The notes under the pieces: model-generated
What the model was told of the DNA's origin: nothing
Databases searched by the model: none
What the model saw: the letters and a program-made list of their open reading frames with translations, nothing else
In this document: piece after piece, positions 17,070 to 26,855 of the stretch
Position numbering within the stretch: the first letter of the stretch is position 1
How the letters are laid out: the number at the start of each line of letters is the position of its first letter
Position numbers and translations under genes: made by a program
Assembly: GCA_965221795.1 (NCBI GenBank)
Contig: OZ244914.1
Coordinates: 2,976,001-3,040,000, forward strand
From: VYFG01 sp965221795
GTDB taxonomy: Bacteria; Pseudomonadota; Gammaproteobacteria; Arenicellales; Poriferihabitantaceae
Direction of reading: 5' to 3'
DNA: 64,000 nt

Positions 17070-18840
17070 AACTTCGGTAATTCTTCCGAAAATTCGTCAA
17101 AGTCAGCTGGAGCGAGTACTGGAGACCGAGTGGGGTATACAGGGCACATTGGCCCGACTGCCGGGGGAGCGTGACCTGAACTTTTGTGTGCGTATGCCCG
17201 GTTTCCGGGAAGAGCCGGTCGGTGTGCTGAAGGTCTGTAACGCAGCGGAAGAGACATCATTGCTTGAGTGTCAGGAGAAAGCCTTCTCTCGCGTAGCGGG
17301 CATTGGACATGTGCAGTTTCCAGAACTGATTCCGACACGAGCGGGATTGACCTGGATTTCCCTTCGGGCGGATGACGGAACTGCACACCTATGCCGATTG
17401 ACCCGTTGGGTGGGGGGGGAGCGATTGGCAGACCTGCCACGCCGTGAATCGAACCTGTGTCACTCCCTTGGTCAGTGTGTGGCATTGGTGGACCGAGCCC
17501 TGAGTGGACTGAATGATGAAGTCCTGCAACGGCCTTTCCCCTGGGATCTGTGCCGTGCCCTAGAAGTGCTGGATGCCTACCGGTTGCCGGAGTCCATGAC
17601 AGCAACGACCCGGGTGGGGTGGATTGACCACTTTTCCGTACTCTACCGGGAACGGGTGCTGTCCGTGCAGGACCACCTTCGCCAGGGAGCCATTCACAAC
17701 GATGCGAATGATCATAATGTCCTGATACGTGCCCAATCGGATGGCGGGGCTACCGTCTGTGGTTTGATCGATTTTGGTGACCTGCTGCACGGGTGGTTGG
17801 TATCCGATTTGGCGATTGCATGTGCATACGCCATTCTGGACCAGGACCATCCGCTGGATGTGGCGGCGGATATCGTCGCCGGCTACCACGAACAGGTTCC
17901 GTTATGCCCTGAGGAGATCGGGGCGATCTTTTCCCTGATCGGAATGCGTTTGTGTCTCAGTGTATGTATTGCGGCTGGCCAGCAGGCAATAGTCCCGGAA
18001 AATGACTATTTGAGTATCAGTACCGGACCGGCATGGCGCATGCTGGAAATCCTGTATAGCATTCCGCCGGACTATGCGGAGTATCTTTTTCGGGTTCGTT
18101 GTGGGCTGGATGCGGTGCCCATCAGTGCGACAGTTCAAGCTTGGTTGTCGGACCAAGAATCTTTTTTCCCGATTGTGGATCCGGACCCGGCGACGGACCG
18201 CATATGGGTCATGGATTTGAGTATCCACAGTACCGATTTCTCGTCTGGTCTGCGGCCGTATGATGTACAGGCCCTTACCCGGGAGATATTTCAGCGGATG
18301 GAAGAGAATGGTTCGCGTGTAGGGATTGGCCGATATGCCGAATCCCGTCGGCTCTATGACAGCGACGATTTCGTCGATTTTTCCGGCCATCGCCGGACTC
18401 TTCATCTGGGGCAAGATCTCTTTCAGCCAGTCGAATCACCGGTTTTTGCCCCACTTATCGGGAGCGTATATGCCATCTCGGACCACCCCGAACCATTCGA
18501 CTACGGGGGAACCGTCATCCTTTCCCATCAAGCCGAAAACGGAGTCCGGTTCTATACTCTCTATGGGCACCTGAATCCCTCTTCCCTGTCACATCTGGAG
18601 CGGGGACAACCTGTAATGCCGGGACAGTTTCTTGGCAAGATGGGAGATCATACCTGCAATGGGGGCTGGCCTCCCCATGTCCACTTCGAAATCATTACCG
18701 ATCTTCTGGGGTTTGAAGATACATTCATGGGGGTCGGAAGTGATGCTCATCGGGACGTTTGGCTATCCCTGTGTCCCGATCCGAACCTGATCCTGCGACT
18801 GGAGCCGGAGCCCTCGATGCTTCCCCTGGTCCCGTCGTGA
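17059..18840 (+). CDS. APH-type kinase fused to M23 peptidase domain; probably truncated at its 3' end
   Basis: The 593-aa protein joins two domains. Residues about 25-330 are an aminoglycoside/choline/hydroxylysine-kinase-like fold with the catalytic loop AIHNDANDHNVLI (about 212) and metal aspartate in LIDFGDLLHG (about 233). Residues about 430-560 are a LytM/M23 fold with YTLYGHL and HVHFE (about 540). Related proteins are known in which a third, class III aminotransferase domain follows, giving about 1000 aa (recalled). Here the frame stops right after the M23 part, in CPDPNLILRLEPEP, next to an IS30 element. The most likely reading is that insertion removed the aminotransferase part. A natural two-domain version is the alternative. 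It is co-translated with the GMC oxidoreductase. Confidence 0.82.
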   Translation: MPIETSVILPKIRQSQLERVLETEWGIQGTLARLPGERDLNFCVRMPGFREEPVGVLKVCNAAEETSLLECQEKAFSRVAGIGHVQFPELIPTRAGLTWISLRADDGTAHLCRLTRWVGGERLADLPRRESNLCHSLGQCVALVDRALSGLNDEVLQRPFPWDLCRALEVLDAYRLPESMTATTRVGWIDHFSVLYRERVLSVQDHLRQGAIHNDANDHNVLIRAQSDGGATVCGLIDFGDLLHGWLVSDLAIACAYAILDQDHPLDVAADIVAGYHEQVPLCPEEIGAIFSLIGMRLCLSVCIAAGQQAIVPENDYLSISTGPAWRMLEILYSIPPDYAEYLFRVRCGLDAVPISATVQAWLSDQESFFPIVDPDPATDRIWVMDLSIHSTDFSSGLRPYDVQALTREIFQRMEENGSRVGIGRYAESRRLYDSDDFVDFSGHRRTLHLGQDLFQPVESPVFAPLIGSVYAISDHPEPFDYGGTVILSHQAENGVRFYTLYGHLNPSSLSHLERGQPVMPGQFLGKMGDHTCNGGWPPHVHFEIITDLLGFEDTFMGVGSDAHRDVWLSLCPDPNLILRLEPEPSMLPLVPS

Positions 18841-18879
18841 GTTACCTGGTCCAGCATCCGTCGACACACATGTGCAGTG

Positions 18880-20207
18880 GAGAGCGGAGCGGTATCCTGG
18901 AGGCGTAGCCCGAAGGGAGGGATCGCGGCGGCGACCCAAAAATTCGCGCTGCGAGCGCTTCTTTTCGGCCACCGATGGCAGCCATCTCGACTGCCGGCGA
19001 TCCTGACCGAAGCCATCGGCCAAGGCAAGGGCGCGCTCCGGACCTGGAGGCCGAGCGAAGCCGCTCCGGTGAATCACCAGAGGGCCCGGAGTGCCGGGTT
19101 CGATGGAGGACCGTGGGCCGCGTCCGGGGGGAGCCAACCCACGGGCAAAGACCTCCGCCGGGGTGCGAACCCCCAGGACCTTCCGAGGTCGACGGTGGAG
19201 CCGATCCGCCACCGCCCGTACCTGCGCGGGGGTCACCTGGCGGAAGTCCGTTCTTTTCGGGAAGTACGGGCGCACCCGGCCGTTGGGGTGCTCGTTCCGG
19301 CCCCGTTCCCAGGAAGGGTAGGGAGTAGCGAAGGAAAAGCCCGCATTGAGCTTCTGCGCGATCGCCCGGTGTCTCGCGAACTCCTGGCCATGGTCGGCGG
19401 TACCAGTGTGGACCCGATCCCGAACCGGCCCCAGGCACCGGGTGATCGCCTCGGTGCCCTGCGGCGGGCCGTCTTGCCTTCGACCCACTCCAGGAACCGG
19501 AACTTCGAGCCCCGGTCCACTGCCGACACCAAGGCACCCCGGTGCCTCGCTCCCATGATCGGTTCCCGCTCCCAGTCCCCGATCCGGCACTGCTCCTCAA
19601 CCACTGCCGGCCGCTCCGCAAGGTCCACCCGATCGGGAATGTGACCGCGTCCGGCAGAGCGGCCGCCGCGCCCATTCGGCTTCTGGCCCCGACGTCGCCG
19701 GCACCGGTACAGGATCCCTCCGGCCTGCCGATCCGCCCGCACCTGCGGGTAGATCCACTCCTGGCCCGCCATCCCTTCGCCCGGCAACCGAACCCAGCCA
19801 GCGATCTGCTCCGGGCTCCATCCTTCCTGCAACCGTTCTTCCGCGACCGCCCAGCGCTCCGGTGTCCTCTTCCAGGGCACCGCCGAAGCCTCCTGACGAC
19901 GGGCCGTCGCCTTGCCGTCGGCCTGCGGGTGCCGGTAGCCCCACAGGCCGCGGTGGCGTGAGGTCTCCCGCGAGATCGTCCCGGGGTCCCGTCCGAGATC
20001 GCGGGCCATCTCCCGTTTCGACCACCCCCCGATGCAACCGGGCGTGAATCGGGCATCGTTCGGCAGGGGTCAGGGGGTGGTAGCCTACGGGCATGGCAAT
20101 CCTCCGTTGGTGAGAAACAGAGATGGTTAGCCATCATCTGGCCCGCTGCAAGCGGCTTTTCAACTCGCAGGCCAGCGGCTTACAGGGTGTTGCACCTCAC
20201 ACTGGAA
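18880..20207. mobile_element. Decayed IS30-family insertion sequence
   Basis: The segment is strikingly GC-rich against its surroundings and holds a broken IS30 transposase on the minus strand. Its right terminus contains GTTGCACCTCACACTGGAA (20189-20207), nearly the same as ATTGCACATCACACTGGAA at the end of a second remnant (26798-26816), which fixes that end. A matching inverted repeat at the left could not be found, so the left border is approximate. A shared internal palindrome, GATGGCAGCCATC (near 18975), also occurs in the second copy near 26448. Insertion appears to have ended the APH-M23 gene. Confidence 0.75.
19126..20094 (-). pseudogene. IS30 transposase, two frameshifts
   Basis: Three frames must be joined to rebuild the protein. 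The start MPVGYHPLTPAERCPIH continues, after a frame change at a run of six C (20025-20030, plus strand), into KREMARDLGRDPGTISRE, the N-terminal helix-turn-helix. A second change near 19470 leads into VRDRVHTGTADHGQEF and ERGRNEHPNGRVR, which carry the second catalytic aspartate and the glutamate of the DDE triad. The first triad position, normally WEGDxIxG, here reads WEREPIMG, so the catalytic aspartate is gone. Translation would end near FARGLAPP. The enzyme is very unlikely to work. Confidence 0.8.
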
Positions 20208-20430
20208 AAGGGGATTTCAATATTTTCCAAGAGCAGGAATATTTACCGTCGAAGTCGGGATGAGCATATCGAGCGCATTCCATTGCTGCATTGCGGTGAT
20301 CTGTTTGGCTAAGGATGAACGATGATCCGCTCTCTCCCATTACCATTCGTCGAATAGTCCCTTCCCTTTCTGCCCACGCTGCAACAAGCGCATGCGGGCT
20401 TGGGAAGAGTCCATGCCGTGTGGGATGCAC

Positions 20431-21255
20431 TTACCGGAGGTCTGGATACCCGGCCGTAATGGCAGCCTGCTCCATCTCCAGTATCGGGGCATAGTCGGTA
20501 CTGTTCACCGGGCTGAATTCGCGGATACGTAGGGTATTTCTGGCTTCGTCTGGGAGATCTGACAGTGCAAGATTCAACGCCAGGATGAGTTCAGAGGCCG
20601 AGATCAATGCCCCCTTGGGATGGATGAAGGGCAGCCCAGTGGCGAATTCGGACTGACCGAATATCCGAATCTTTTTCCGCAGGTCCGGTTCCAGCAAGAG
20701 GGCGTGATGGAAGCTGACCGCATCAATGGCAGCCAGAGCCACCTCTTTCCGGGCGACCATCCGAATACTTTCCAAATGGGAACCACTGAGGCGCACATTT
20801 CGGAAAAACGGTCCCGCATGGCTCAGGTCCTTCAGCGCATAGCGCAACGTATTCATGCCACTGTGGGAATCCGCTTGGTTCAGGGCTATATGCGATTGGC
20901 GGAAGGTAGGCAAGGCATTGCGGGTGTCTTCATGGTGGCAAACAAACCAACTGCAGTATCGTTGCTCCTCACATCCCGGCAAGTCGAAAGCCGGTACCGC
21001 CACCAGATCGTGTGTTCTTCGCCAGCGTTGGAGATAGGGATAACCGCAGGTATGTGCCAGGAGCAGGGTGGGTGCACGGTAAACCCGGTTCGAACCGTCG
21101 AAGGTGATTTCCAGAGGGGGTGGGCAATCGCCCGCTATCGTCTTCAGGTGAACGGGAAGCGTTTCCAGAAGTCTCTTCCACGCCATGCGCAAGGAAGGCG
21201 TAAAGGCATACATGCCACAGGCAATCGTCCAGGCATGCTTTTCTGATGAGTCCAT
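20431..21255 (-). CDS. PhnD-like periplasmic-type substrate-binding protein
   Basis: This 274-aa protein belongs to the phosphate/phosphonate-binding PhnD-like class. I choose the ATG giving MDSSEKHAWTIACGMY; the open frame extends 27 codons upstream without support. Family features are the early ACGMYAFTP, LLLAHTCGYPY, the hinge region with GPFFRNVRLSGSH and VALAAIDAVSFH (a typical 'AAID...' segment), and the late FGQSEFATGLPFI. No signal peptide is present, which is unusual for a transporter subunit but common among stand-alone members. No ABC permease or ATPase genes are next to it. The ligand is unknown. A desaturase pseudogene lies upstream on the same strand. Confidence 0.8.
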   Translation of the reverse strand: MDSSEKHAWTIACGMYAFTPSLRMAWKRLLETLPVHLKTIAGDCPPPLEITFDGSNRVYRAPTLLLAHTCGYPYLQRWRRTHDLVAVPAFDLPGCEEQRYCSWFVCHHEDTRNALPTFRQSHIALNQADSHSGMNTLRYALKDLSHAGPFFRNVRLSGSHLESIRMVARKEVALAAIDAVSFHHALLLEPDLRKKIRIFGQSEFATGLPFIHPKGALISASELILALNLALSDLPDEARNTLRIREFSPVNSTDYAPILEMEQAAITAGYPDLR

Positions 21256-21448
21256 GGGGCCTCTCGGATCCGGATCACAACATGCCGGTTGGTAATGTCC
21301 CGATCTGCCATTCCCATGGTAGTCTGGTGAGGCCACCGAAGCGGGACCACCGAATCTTGCCAGGGATCAATCGGGATGGAACGGAATCAGAGCAATCCTT
21401 GCGGCGACTCAGGCACCGCCGAAGTGAAGTCATCGACAGCAAAGGAGA

Positions 21449-22034
21449 TCAGGGATAAACCGGTGAACCCACGGGGCGAAACAGGTACCGAAGCCATTGG
21501 GAATAGCCTGTGAAGAAGAATCCCCCTTTCCGTTCCAGCGTTTGGTCCGGTTCCTTTCGGAGCCTGGCCGGCAGTTGGTACCAGGGCAGTTCAGGATAGC
21601 GATGACGGTCCGCTCCAACAGGTTGTCCGCTAGGCGGTATTCGTAAAACGAACGCAGGCTGGTCAGAGCATGTCCGAAGCATACCGAAATCAGATCAGGC
21701 CCATGCCGGTAGCGTCAAAAGCGTATGCACTACCCAGAGTACAGCAGTCACTCCCAGCAAGTGGCATAACCACATCAGCCGTTCCTCAAGTGTGCCGGCC
21801 CACCGCTGCTGCAGGCACCGTTCTGCCATCCAGTACAGACTTCGGACCGGATGGATGACCATGAATCAGTTCATGCTGCAAGGAGAGACGCAAGGCAAGA
21901 CATAAGCCCGGCAAACCCGTACTGAGCCATGGGAACAATGGATAGAGGGTTAGCAGCTCCCACCACAGGAGATAGTCCCCGCGCACCAGAAGCAGGGTAT
22001 GCCATTTCAATTGTCGGAATGTCATTTTGTCCAC
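21449..22034 (-). pseudogene. Fatty-acid desaturase, multiply frameshifted
   Basis: In successive minus-strand frames one can read a membrane-type start (RQLKWHTLLLVRGDYLLWWE), the first histidine box SLQHELIHGHP, a later LTSLRSFYEYRLADNLLER and the C-terminal pieces YPELPWYQLPARLRKEPD and FFFTGYSQWLR. The order matches bacterial fatty-acid desaturases, but the frames change at least twice. The region between the first histidine box and the later parts, which should hold the other iron-binding histidines, is mostly deleted. The gene is dead. Confidence 0.65.
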
Positions 22035-22211
22035 GAGTCGATAGGGTAGGGGTACGCATTACGGTATTGATGACTGCAGGAACACGAATCGGATACACCA
22101 GGCGGGTCACAATATACCTCAAATTGCAGCGTGAAAAATGACCGAAAATCCTATCCAAAATCACACCTGCATTTGCTACATTGCAGGCTGTTATCAAATG
22201 GGGCCTCTGCC

Positions 22212-23732
22212 ATGCGACGCCGACAACGTGAAGACCGTAACGCTCCGGCACCTGCATGGGAGCAGTTACCTATCGGGCAGCTACGGAACCCCTTCCCTCC
22301 TATTGAAGTGCTGGATGAAGAGGCACTGGAACGGATCCACGATGGCTCCATGAGGATTCTGGAAGAGGTGGGACTGGATATTGTCAATGCCAGGGCGCGG
22401 AAGTTGATGGCCCATCATGGAGCTTGTATTGATCGAAAGACCGGGTATGTCCGGATGGACCGGGGACTGGTCTTGGAGAAAATCGCCCAGGTTCCCGCTG
22501 AGTTTACTCTCCATGCCCGTAATCCGGTCCACAATGCGGTGTTCGGGGGGAACCATATCCACTTTACCCTGGTAGCCAGCCCGCCCAACTGTGCGGATCT
22601 TGATTACGGTCGTCGTACCGGGAACATGGCGGACTTCCGGAAATTTCTCATGCTGGGCCAGCAGTTCAATGTGATCAAGTTGTTTTCGGGATATCCCGTA
22701 GAGCCGGTCGATCTTCCCGTACACACCCGACACCTGGATGCAAACCTGGAATTCATCACCCTGACGGACAAGGCTTGGCATTGCTACAGCCTGGGCAACG
22801 GGCGGGTCGAGGATGGGTTGGAAATGATACGAATTGCCCGGGGGATCAGTGAAAACCAACTTCGAGAGGAACCGAGTATTACCACGGTCGTCAACACCAA
22901 CTCCCCGCTTAAAGTAGATGCGCCCATGTTGGAAGGTTTGATGGATATGGCGGAATGGGGTCAGCCGGTGGTGGTGACTCCCTTCACGTTGGCGGGTGCC
23001 ATGTGTCCGGTGACTCTTGCCGGTGCGCTGGCGCAGCAAAATGCCGAAGCTTTGGGAGTGATCGCGATTTCACAGATGGTTCGACCGGGAGCACCGATGA
23101 TGTATGGCGGATTTACTTCCAATGTGGACATGAAATCGGGGTCGCCTGCTTTCGGTACGCCGGAATATGCCCGTGCGGTGCTGGCTGGAGGGCAACTGGC
23201 TCGGCGTTACCGCATTCCCTACCGCACCTCCAATGTCAATGCTGCCAATACACCGGATGCACAGGCTGCCTGGGAGTCCGAGATGTCCCTGTGGAGTGCG
23301 GTTATGTCGCATGGCAATATGATCAAGCATGGTGCCGGCTGGCTGGAAGGAGGATTATGTGCATCTTTTGAAAAGCTGATTCTGGACATTGAGATGATTC
23401 AAATGATGCATCGGACCCTGGAGCCGATTGTAGTGACGGAAGAAGAACTGGCGCTTGATGCGATTCGCGAAGTCGGTGCTGGGGGACATCATTTCGGCAC
23501 CAGCCACACCATGGCTCGCTACCGGAATGCGTTCTACAAGCCCATCATTTCGGACTGGAGCAATTTTGAAACCTGGAGAGACAATGGAGCAATGACCGTG
23601 GACCAAAGGGCCAATACGATTTACAAACAGATCCTGGCAGAGTATCAGCCGCCTCCCCTGGCCCCATCGGTGCGCGAAGAACTGGTGGCTTTCGTGGAGC
23701 GAAGACGAGCCGAGATCCAGCCGGTTTGGTAA
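22212..23732 (+). CDS. Trimethylamine-methyltransferase (MttB) family protein
   Basis: This 506-aa protein is of the MttB superfamily. I choose the ATG giving MRRRQREDRNAPAPAW; the frame is open upstream without RBS. Family features are LEEVGLDIVNARARKLMAHHGA near the start, ANLEFITLTDKAWHCYS, TNSPLKVD, and GMTxD-like C-terminal HHFGTSHTMARYRNAFY. No in-frame TAG is present, so it is the non-pyrrolysine type. Such enzymes demethylate quaternary amines such as glycine betaine, carnitine or proline betaine by passing the methyl group to a corrinoid protein (family knowledge). No corrinoid protein is encoded nearby. A dimethylglycine-dehydrogenase-like gene follows after about 150 nt, suggesting stepwise demethylation. 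Confidence 0.88.
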   Translation: MRRRQREDRNAPAPAWEQLPIGQLRNPFPPIEVLDEEALERIHDGSMRILEEVGLDIVNARARKLMAHHGACIDRKTGYVRMDRGLVLEKIAQVPAEFTLHARNPVHNAVFGGNHIHFTLVASPPNCADLDYGRRTGNMADFRKFLMLGQQFNVIKLFSGYPVEPVDLPVHTRHLDANLEFITLTDKAWHCYSLGNGRVEDGLEMIRIARGISENQLREEPSITTVVNTNSPLKVDAPMLEGLMDMAEWGQPVVVTPFTLAGAMCPVTLAGALAQQNAEALGVIAISQMVRPGAPMMYGGFTSNVDMKSGSPAFGTPEYARAVLAGGQLARRYRIPYRTSNVNAANTPDAQAAWESEMSLWSAVMSHGNMIKHGAGWLEGGLCASFEKLILDIEMIQMMHRTLEPIVVTEEELALDAIREVGAGGHHFGTSHTMARYRNAFYKPIISDWSNFETWRDNGAMTVDQRANTIYKQILAEYQPPPLAPSVREELVAFVERRRAEIQPVW

Positions 23733-23758
23733 TGGCAACCAGAAATCCGACGCTGCGA

Positions 23759-23775
23759 CGAGGGCCTCGCCCTCG
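23759..23775. terminator. GC-rich hairpin between mttB-like and flavoprotein genes
   Basis: CGAGGG and CCCTCG form a perfect 6-bp stem around a 5-base loop, followed by GCTTTCGG. There is no proper run of T, so this could be a weak terminator, a processing site or chance. Confidence 0.3.
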
Positions 23776-23885
23776 GCTTTCGGTTAGCGGTGAATGATCC
23801 AGTGACCGGGATGGGAAGAGCGCCGCCCGCCAATGGATTGTGGTCTCCGCAAGCCTGACAAGATCCTTTTCTGACCGGAGGTCCC

Positions 23886-26306
23886 ATGATGAACCGATAT
23901 ACTCGGGTGGTCGTAATCGGCGGTGGTGTGGTGGGGTGCAGTATTCTCTACCACCTCACCCGGTTCGGTTGGACGGATGTGACCCTGATTGAGCGATCGG
24001 AACTGACAGCAGGCTCTACCTGGCATGCGGCCGGGGGCTTCCACACGCTCAATGCCGATACCCATATGGCGGCCTTGCAGGGGTACACCATCCAGTTGTA
24101 TCGCGAACTGGAACAGCGGACCGGACAGAGCTGTGGTCTCCACCATGTCGGCGGAATTACCCTTGCCAGTACGCCGGATCGAATGGACTTTCTCAAGGCA
24201 GAACATGGGAAACACCGCCATATGGGATTGGATACCCACTTGATTACGCCGACTGAAATCCGGACCCTGTCCCCGATTACGAATACGGAGGGTATCATCG
24301 GTGGCCTGTACGACCCGCTGGATGGTCATTTGGATCCGTCTGGGACGACTCATGCCTATGCGACGGCCGCTCGCAATCAGGGGGCAGAAATCGTGTTGCG
24401 AAATCGGGTGACCGCCTTGCGGCCTCAATCCGACGGAGGGTGGGAAGTCATCACGGAAAAGGGGAACCTGTTTGCCGAGCAGGTGGTCAATGCCGCCGGC
24501 TTGTGGGCGCGGGAAGTAGGCGCTATGGCAGGGATCGATCTACCTCTCCATCCGATGGAACATCAGTATCTGGTCACGAATACGATTGAAGAGGTGGCCC
24601 GTCATGAGATGGAATTACCGCATGTGATGGACCCGGAAGGGGAGAGTTATCTTCGCCAGGAGCGTGACGGATTGGTGATCGGGTTCTATGAGCAGAATTG
24701 TGTCCCATGGGGAGTCGGCGGAACCGACTGGGAATTCGGTCGTCAGTTGCTGCCGGAAGATTTGGAGCGAGTCGGGGATGCACTGGTGCTGGCTTGCCGA
24801 CGGTATCCAGTGTTGGCGAAGGCGGGGATTCGGACAGTAATCAATGGTCCCTTCACCTTTGCACCGGATGGCAATCCCCTGGTAGGCCCAGTGCAGGGAT
24901 TGCGGAATTTCTGGTCTGCTTGTGGCGTGATGGCTGGATTCAGCCAGGGAGGAGGGGTCGGCTGGATGCTGGCGGAGTGGATGGTAGAAGGAGAGCCTTC
25001 CCGGGATGTATTTGCCATGGATGTGGCCCGTTTCGGACATTTTCCGACGCCGGGATACACACGAATGAAAGTGCAGGAAAACTACCAGCGGAGATTTTCC
25101 ATTGCCTATCCGAATGAAGAGCTCCCGGTGGCGAGACCGTTTCATACCACCTCGATGTATGGGATCTGGCAACAGCAGAATGCGGTCTTCGGCTCCGGTT
25201 ACGGTCTCGAGCATGTGAACTATTTTGCCAAGGTCGGGGAGGAGCCTTGGGAGATTCCCAGTTTCCGGCGATCCAATGCATTCGATACTGTAGCGGAAGA
25301 ATGCCATGCCGTGAGGACGGCGGTCGGAATCAATGAAATCCATAATTTCAGCAAATTCGAGGTATCTGGCCCCGCAGCAGCCGACTGGTTGGATCACATG
25401 ATGGCTGGCCGGATCCCCCGTGAGCAACAAATCCGACTGACGCCCATGTTGAATCCCAAGGGCAAGCTGGTAGGGGATTTTACGATTTCCCGGTTGGAAG
25501 CGGACCGGTTCCAGTTGACCGCCGCCTACAATGCCCAGAACTACCATCTGCGCTGGTTTCAACAGCACCTCCCGGGATCCGGTGTCCGCCTGTCGAATCT
25601 TTCTCTGCTGCGGGTTGGGTTCCAGATTGCCGGGCCGCATGCGAGAGAGCTGCTGTCACGTGTTGCAAGGGCGGATGTAACGAACGAAGCCTTTCCCTTT
25701 CTTGCGGTGCGTCGCATGCCGATTGGGGCCTGTGATGCCATTGTACAGCGTATTTCTTATACAGGGGATCTTGGCTATGAGATCTATGTGCACGCCGCAC
25801 AACAGGTAGCGCTCTATCAGGAATTGATTTCGGCGGGAGCGGACTTGGGATTGAGGCCGTTCGGCATGCGAGCCATGATGAGCCTGCGGCTGGAAAAGTC
25901 CTTTGGTGCCTGGATGCGTGAGTACAGACCGGATTACACCCCCATGGAAACGGGATTGGACCGGTTTGTGGAGTACCGAAAGCAGGCAGACTTTATTGGC
26001 AAGGCGGCGGCGAATGAGGAGCGGGTCCATGGCTCCGGGCGCAAGCTATGTGCGTTTGTGGTGGATGCTTTGGATGCGGATGTAGTGGCCGATGAATCAA
26101 TTTGGGTCAATGACCGGGTGGTGGGATTTGTGACATCCGGCGGGTATGCCCATTTCGTTGGGGTCAGTGTTGCGATGGGTTTTTTGCCGGTGGAACTGAT
26201 TGATCCGGAGGTTGCCGTGACCGTTGAGATTCTCGGCGAGCGGCGGCCCGCTAAGCTGATCACCGAAGCCTTGTTTGATCCTTCCGGTCAGAGGATGCGA
26301 GGTTGA
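23886..26306 (+). CDS. FAD-dependent oxidoreductase with GcvT-type C-terminus (dimethylglycine/sarcosine-dehydrogenase-like)
   Basis: The 806-aa protein has an N-terminal DAO-type FAD domain (VVVIGGGVVGCSILYHL, residues 8-24, then STWHAAGGF, the histidyl-flavin-type region). A C-terminal aminomethyltransferase (GcvT) half begins around residue 430 (MYGIWQQQNAVFGSGYG), with folate-domain marks YTGDLGYEIYV and SLRLEKSFGAWMREY. Such enzymes oxidatively demethylate dimethylglycine or sarcosine and pass the one-carbon unit to tetrahydrofolate. GGAGG (23877-23881) lies 4 nt before the first ATG and 7 nt before a second ATG directly after it; the second spacing is better. It follows the MttB-like gene and may act on that enzyme's product. 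Confidence 0.9.
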   Translation: MMNRYTRVVVIGGGVVGCSILYHLTRFGWTDVTLIERSELTAGSTWHAAGGFHTLNADTHMAALQGYTIQLYRELEQRTGQSCGLHHVGGITLASTPDRMDFLKAEHGKHRHMGLDTHLITPTEIRTLSPITNTEGIIGGLYDPLDGHLDPSGTTHAYATAARNQGAEIVLRNRVTALRPQSDGGWEVITEKGNLFAEQVVNAAGLWAREVGAMAGIDLPLHPMEHQYLVTNTIEEVARHEMELPHVMDPEGESYLRQERDGLVIGFYEQNCVPWGVGGTDWEFGRQLLPEDLERVGDALVLACRRYPVLAKAGIRTVINGPFTFAPDGNPLVGPVQGLRNFWSACGVMAGFSQGGGVGWMLAEWMVEGEPSRDVFAMDVARFGHFPTPGYTRMKVQENYQRRFSIAYPNEELPVARPFHTTSMYGIWQQQNAVFGSGYGLEHVNYFAKVGEEPWEIPSFRRSNAFDTVAEECHAVRTAVGINEIHNFSKFEVSGPAAADWLDHMMAGRIPREQQIRLTPMLNPKGKLVGDFTISRLEADRFQLTAAYNAQNYHLRWFQQHLPGSGVRLSNLSLLRVGFQIAGPHARELLSRVARADVTNEAFPFLAVRRMPIGACDAIVQRISYTGDLGYEIYVHAAQQVALYQELISAGADLGLRPFGMRAMMSLRLEKSFGAWMREYRPDYTPMETGLDRFVEYRKQADFIGKAAANEERVHGSGRKLCAFVVDALDADVVADESIWVNDRVVGFVTSGGYAHFVGVSVAMGFLPVELIDPEVAVTVEILGERRPAKLITEALFDPSGQRMRG

Positions 26307-26379
26307 CTGGTTGGTGCGTGGAGGATTTGAGGTTACAGAAGACCGCTTTACATCTTCCGGATTGATGATTGGCCAGATC

Positions 26380-26816
26380 AGGGAGAACTGGGTGCGGGAC
26401 CGTGGCGGCGAAAATATTCGCATCCCAAGGCACTCATTTTGGCCACTGATGGCAACCATCTCGACGCCGTGGGATATGGATAGAGTCCACCTGCGGACTC
26501 CAGGGCTTGTCTGGACCTTCCGGCCGAGCGAATTCGCTCCCTGGGTCACGACAATCTCGGATTGACGAGGTGTGATCCTCCTCAGGGCCGGTGATTGATC
26601 CGGTCCTCTACCGCCGTCGCCTGGCGGAGTTCGTCCGTTCCGGGAAGTACTCGTGCACCAGGCCGCGGGCAGGCTCGTTCCGACCCGCACCCAGGAAGGG
26701 TAAGGGGTAGCGAAGGTAAGCCCGCGCCCAGCATGGCGGTGGTCTCGCGGTGCGCCGCGAGCTTCTTTTCACCTCGCAAGCCAGCGACTTGGGGGACATT
26801 GCACATCACACTGGAA
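26380..26816. mobile_element. Small remnant of an IS30 element
   Basis: Both borders resemble the IS30 at 18880-20207. The left part shares the palindrome region GGCCACTGATGGCAACCATC with the first copy, and the right end is ATTGCACATCACACTGGAA. Between them lies a short degenerate piece of the transposase C-terminal region (about 26610-26760, minus strand: RKGKG, PRAGSFRPAP) matching 19219-19370 of the first copy. Most of the transposase is deleted. It sits directly downstream of the flavoprotein gene and begins the graveyard region. Confidence 0.65.
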
Positions 26817-26855
26817 CGAGGGCTTCAGTCTAAGAGATAAAGGTCAGATTACGTT

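Noticed and set aside
19542..19961. Long plus-strand frames inside the IS30 element
   Set aside because: They are antisense shadows produced by very high GC; the transposase lies on the other strand.
20208..20430. A 77-aa minus-strand frame between the IS30 and the PhnD-like gene
   Set aside because: No similarity, no ribosome site, and it crosses the IS end region.
22212..23732. Pyrrolysine-type trimethylamine methyltransferase
   Set aside because: No in-frame TAG in either MttB-family gene, so they are the non-pyrrolysine type.
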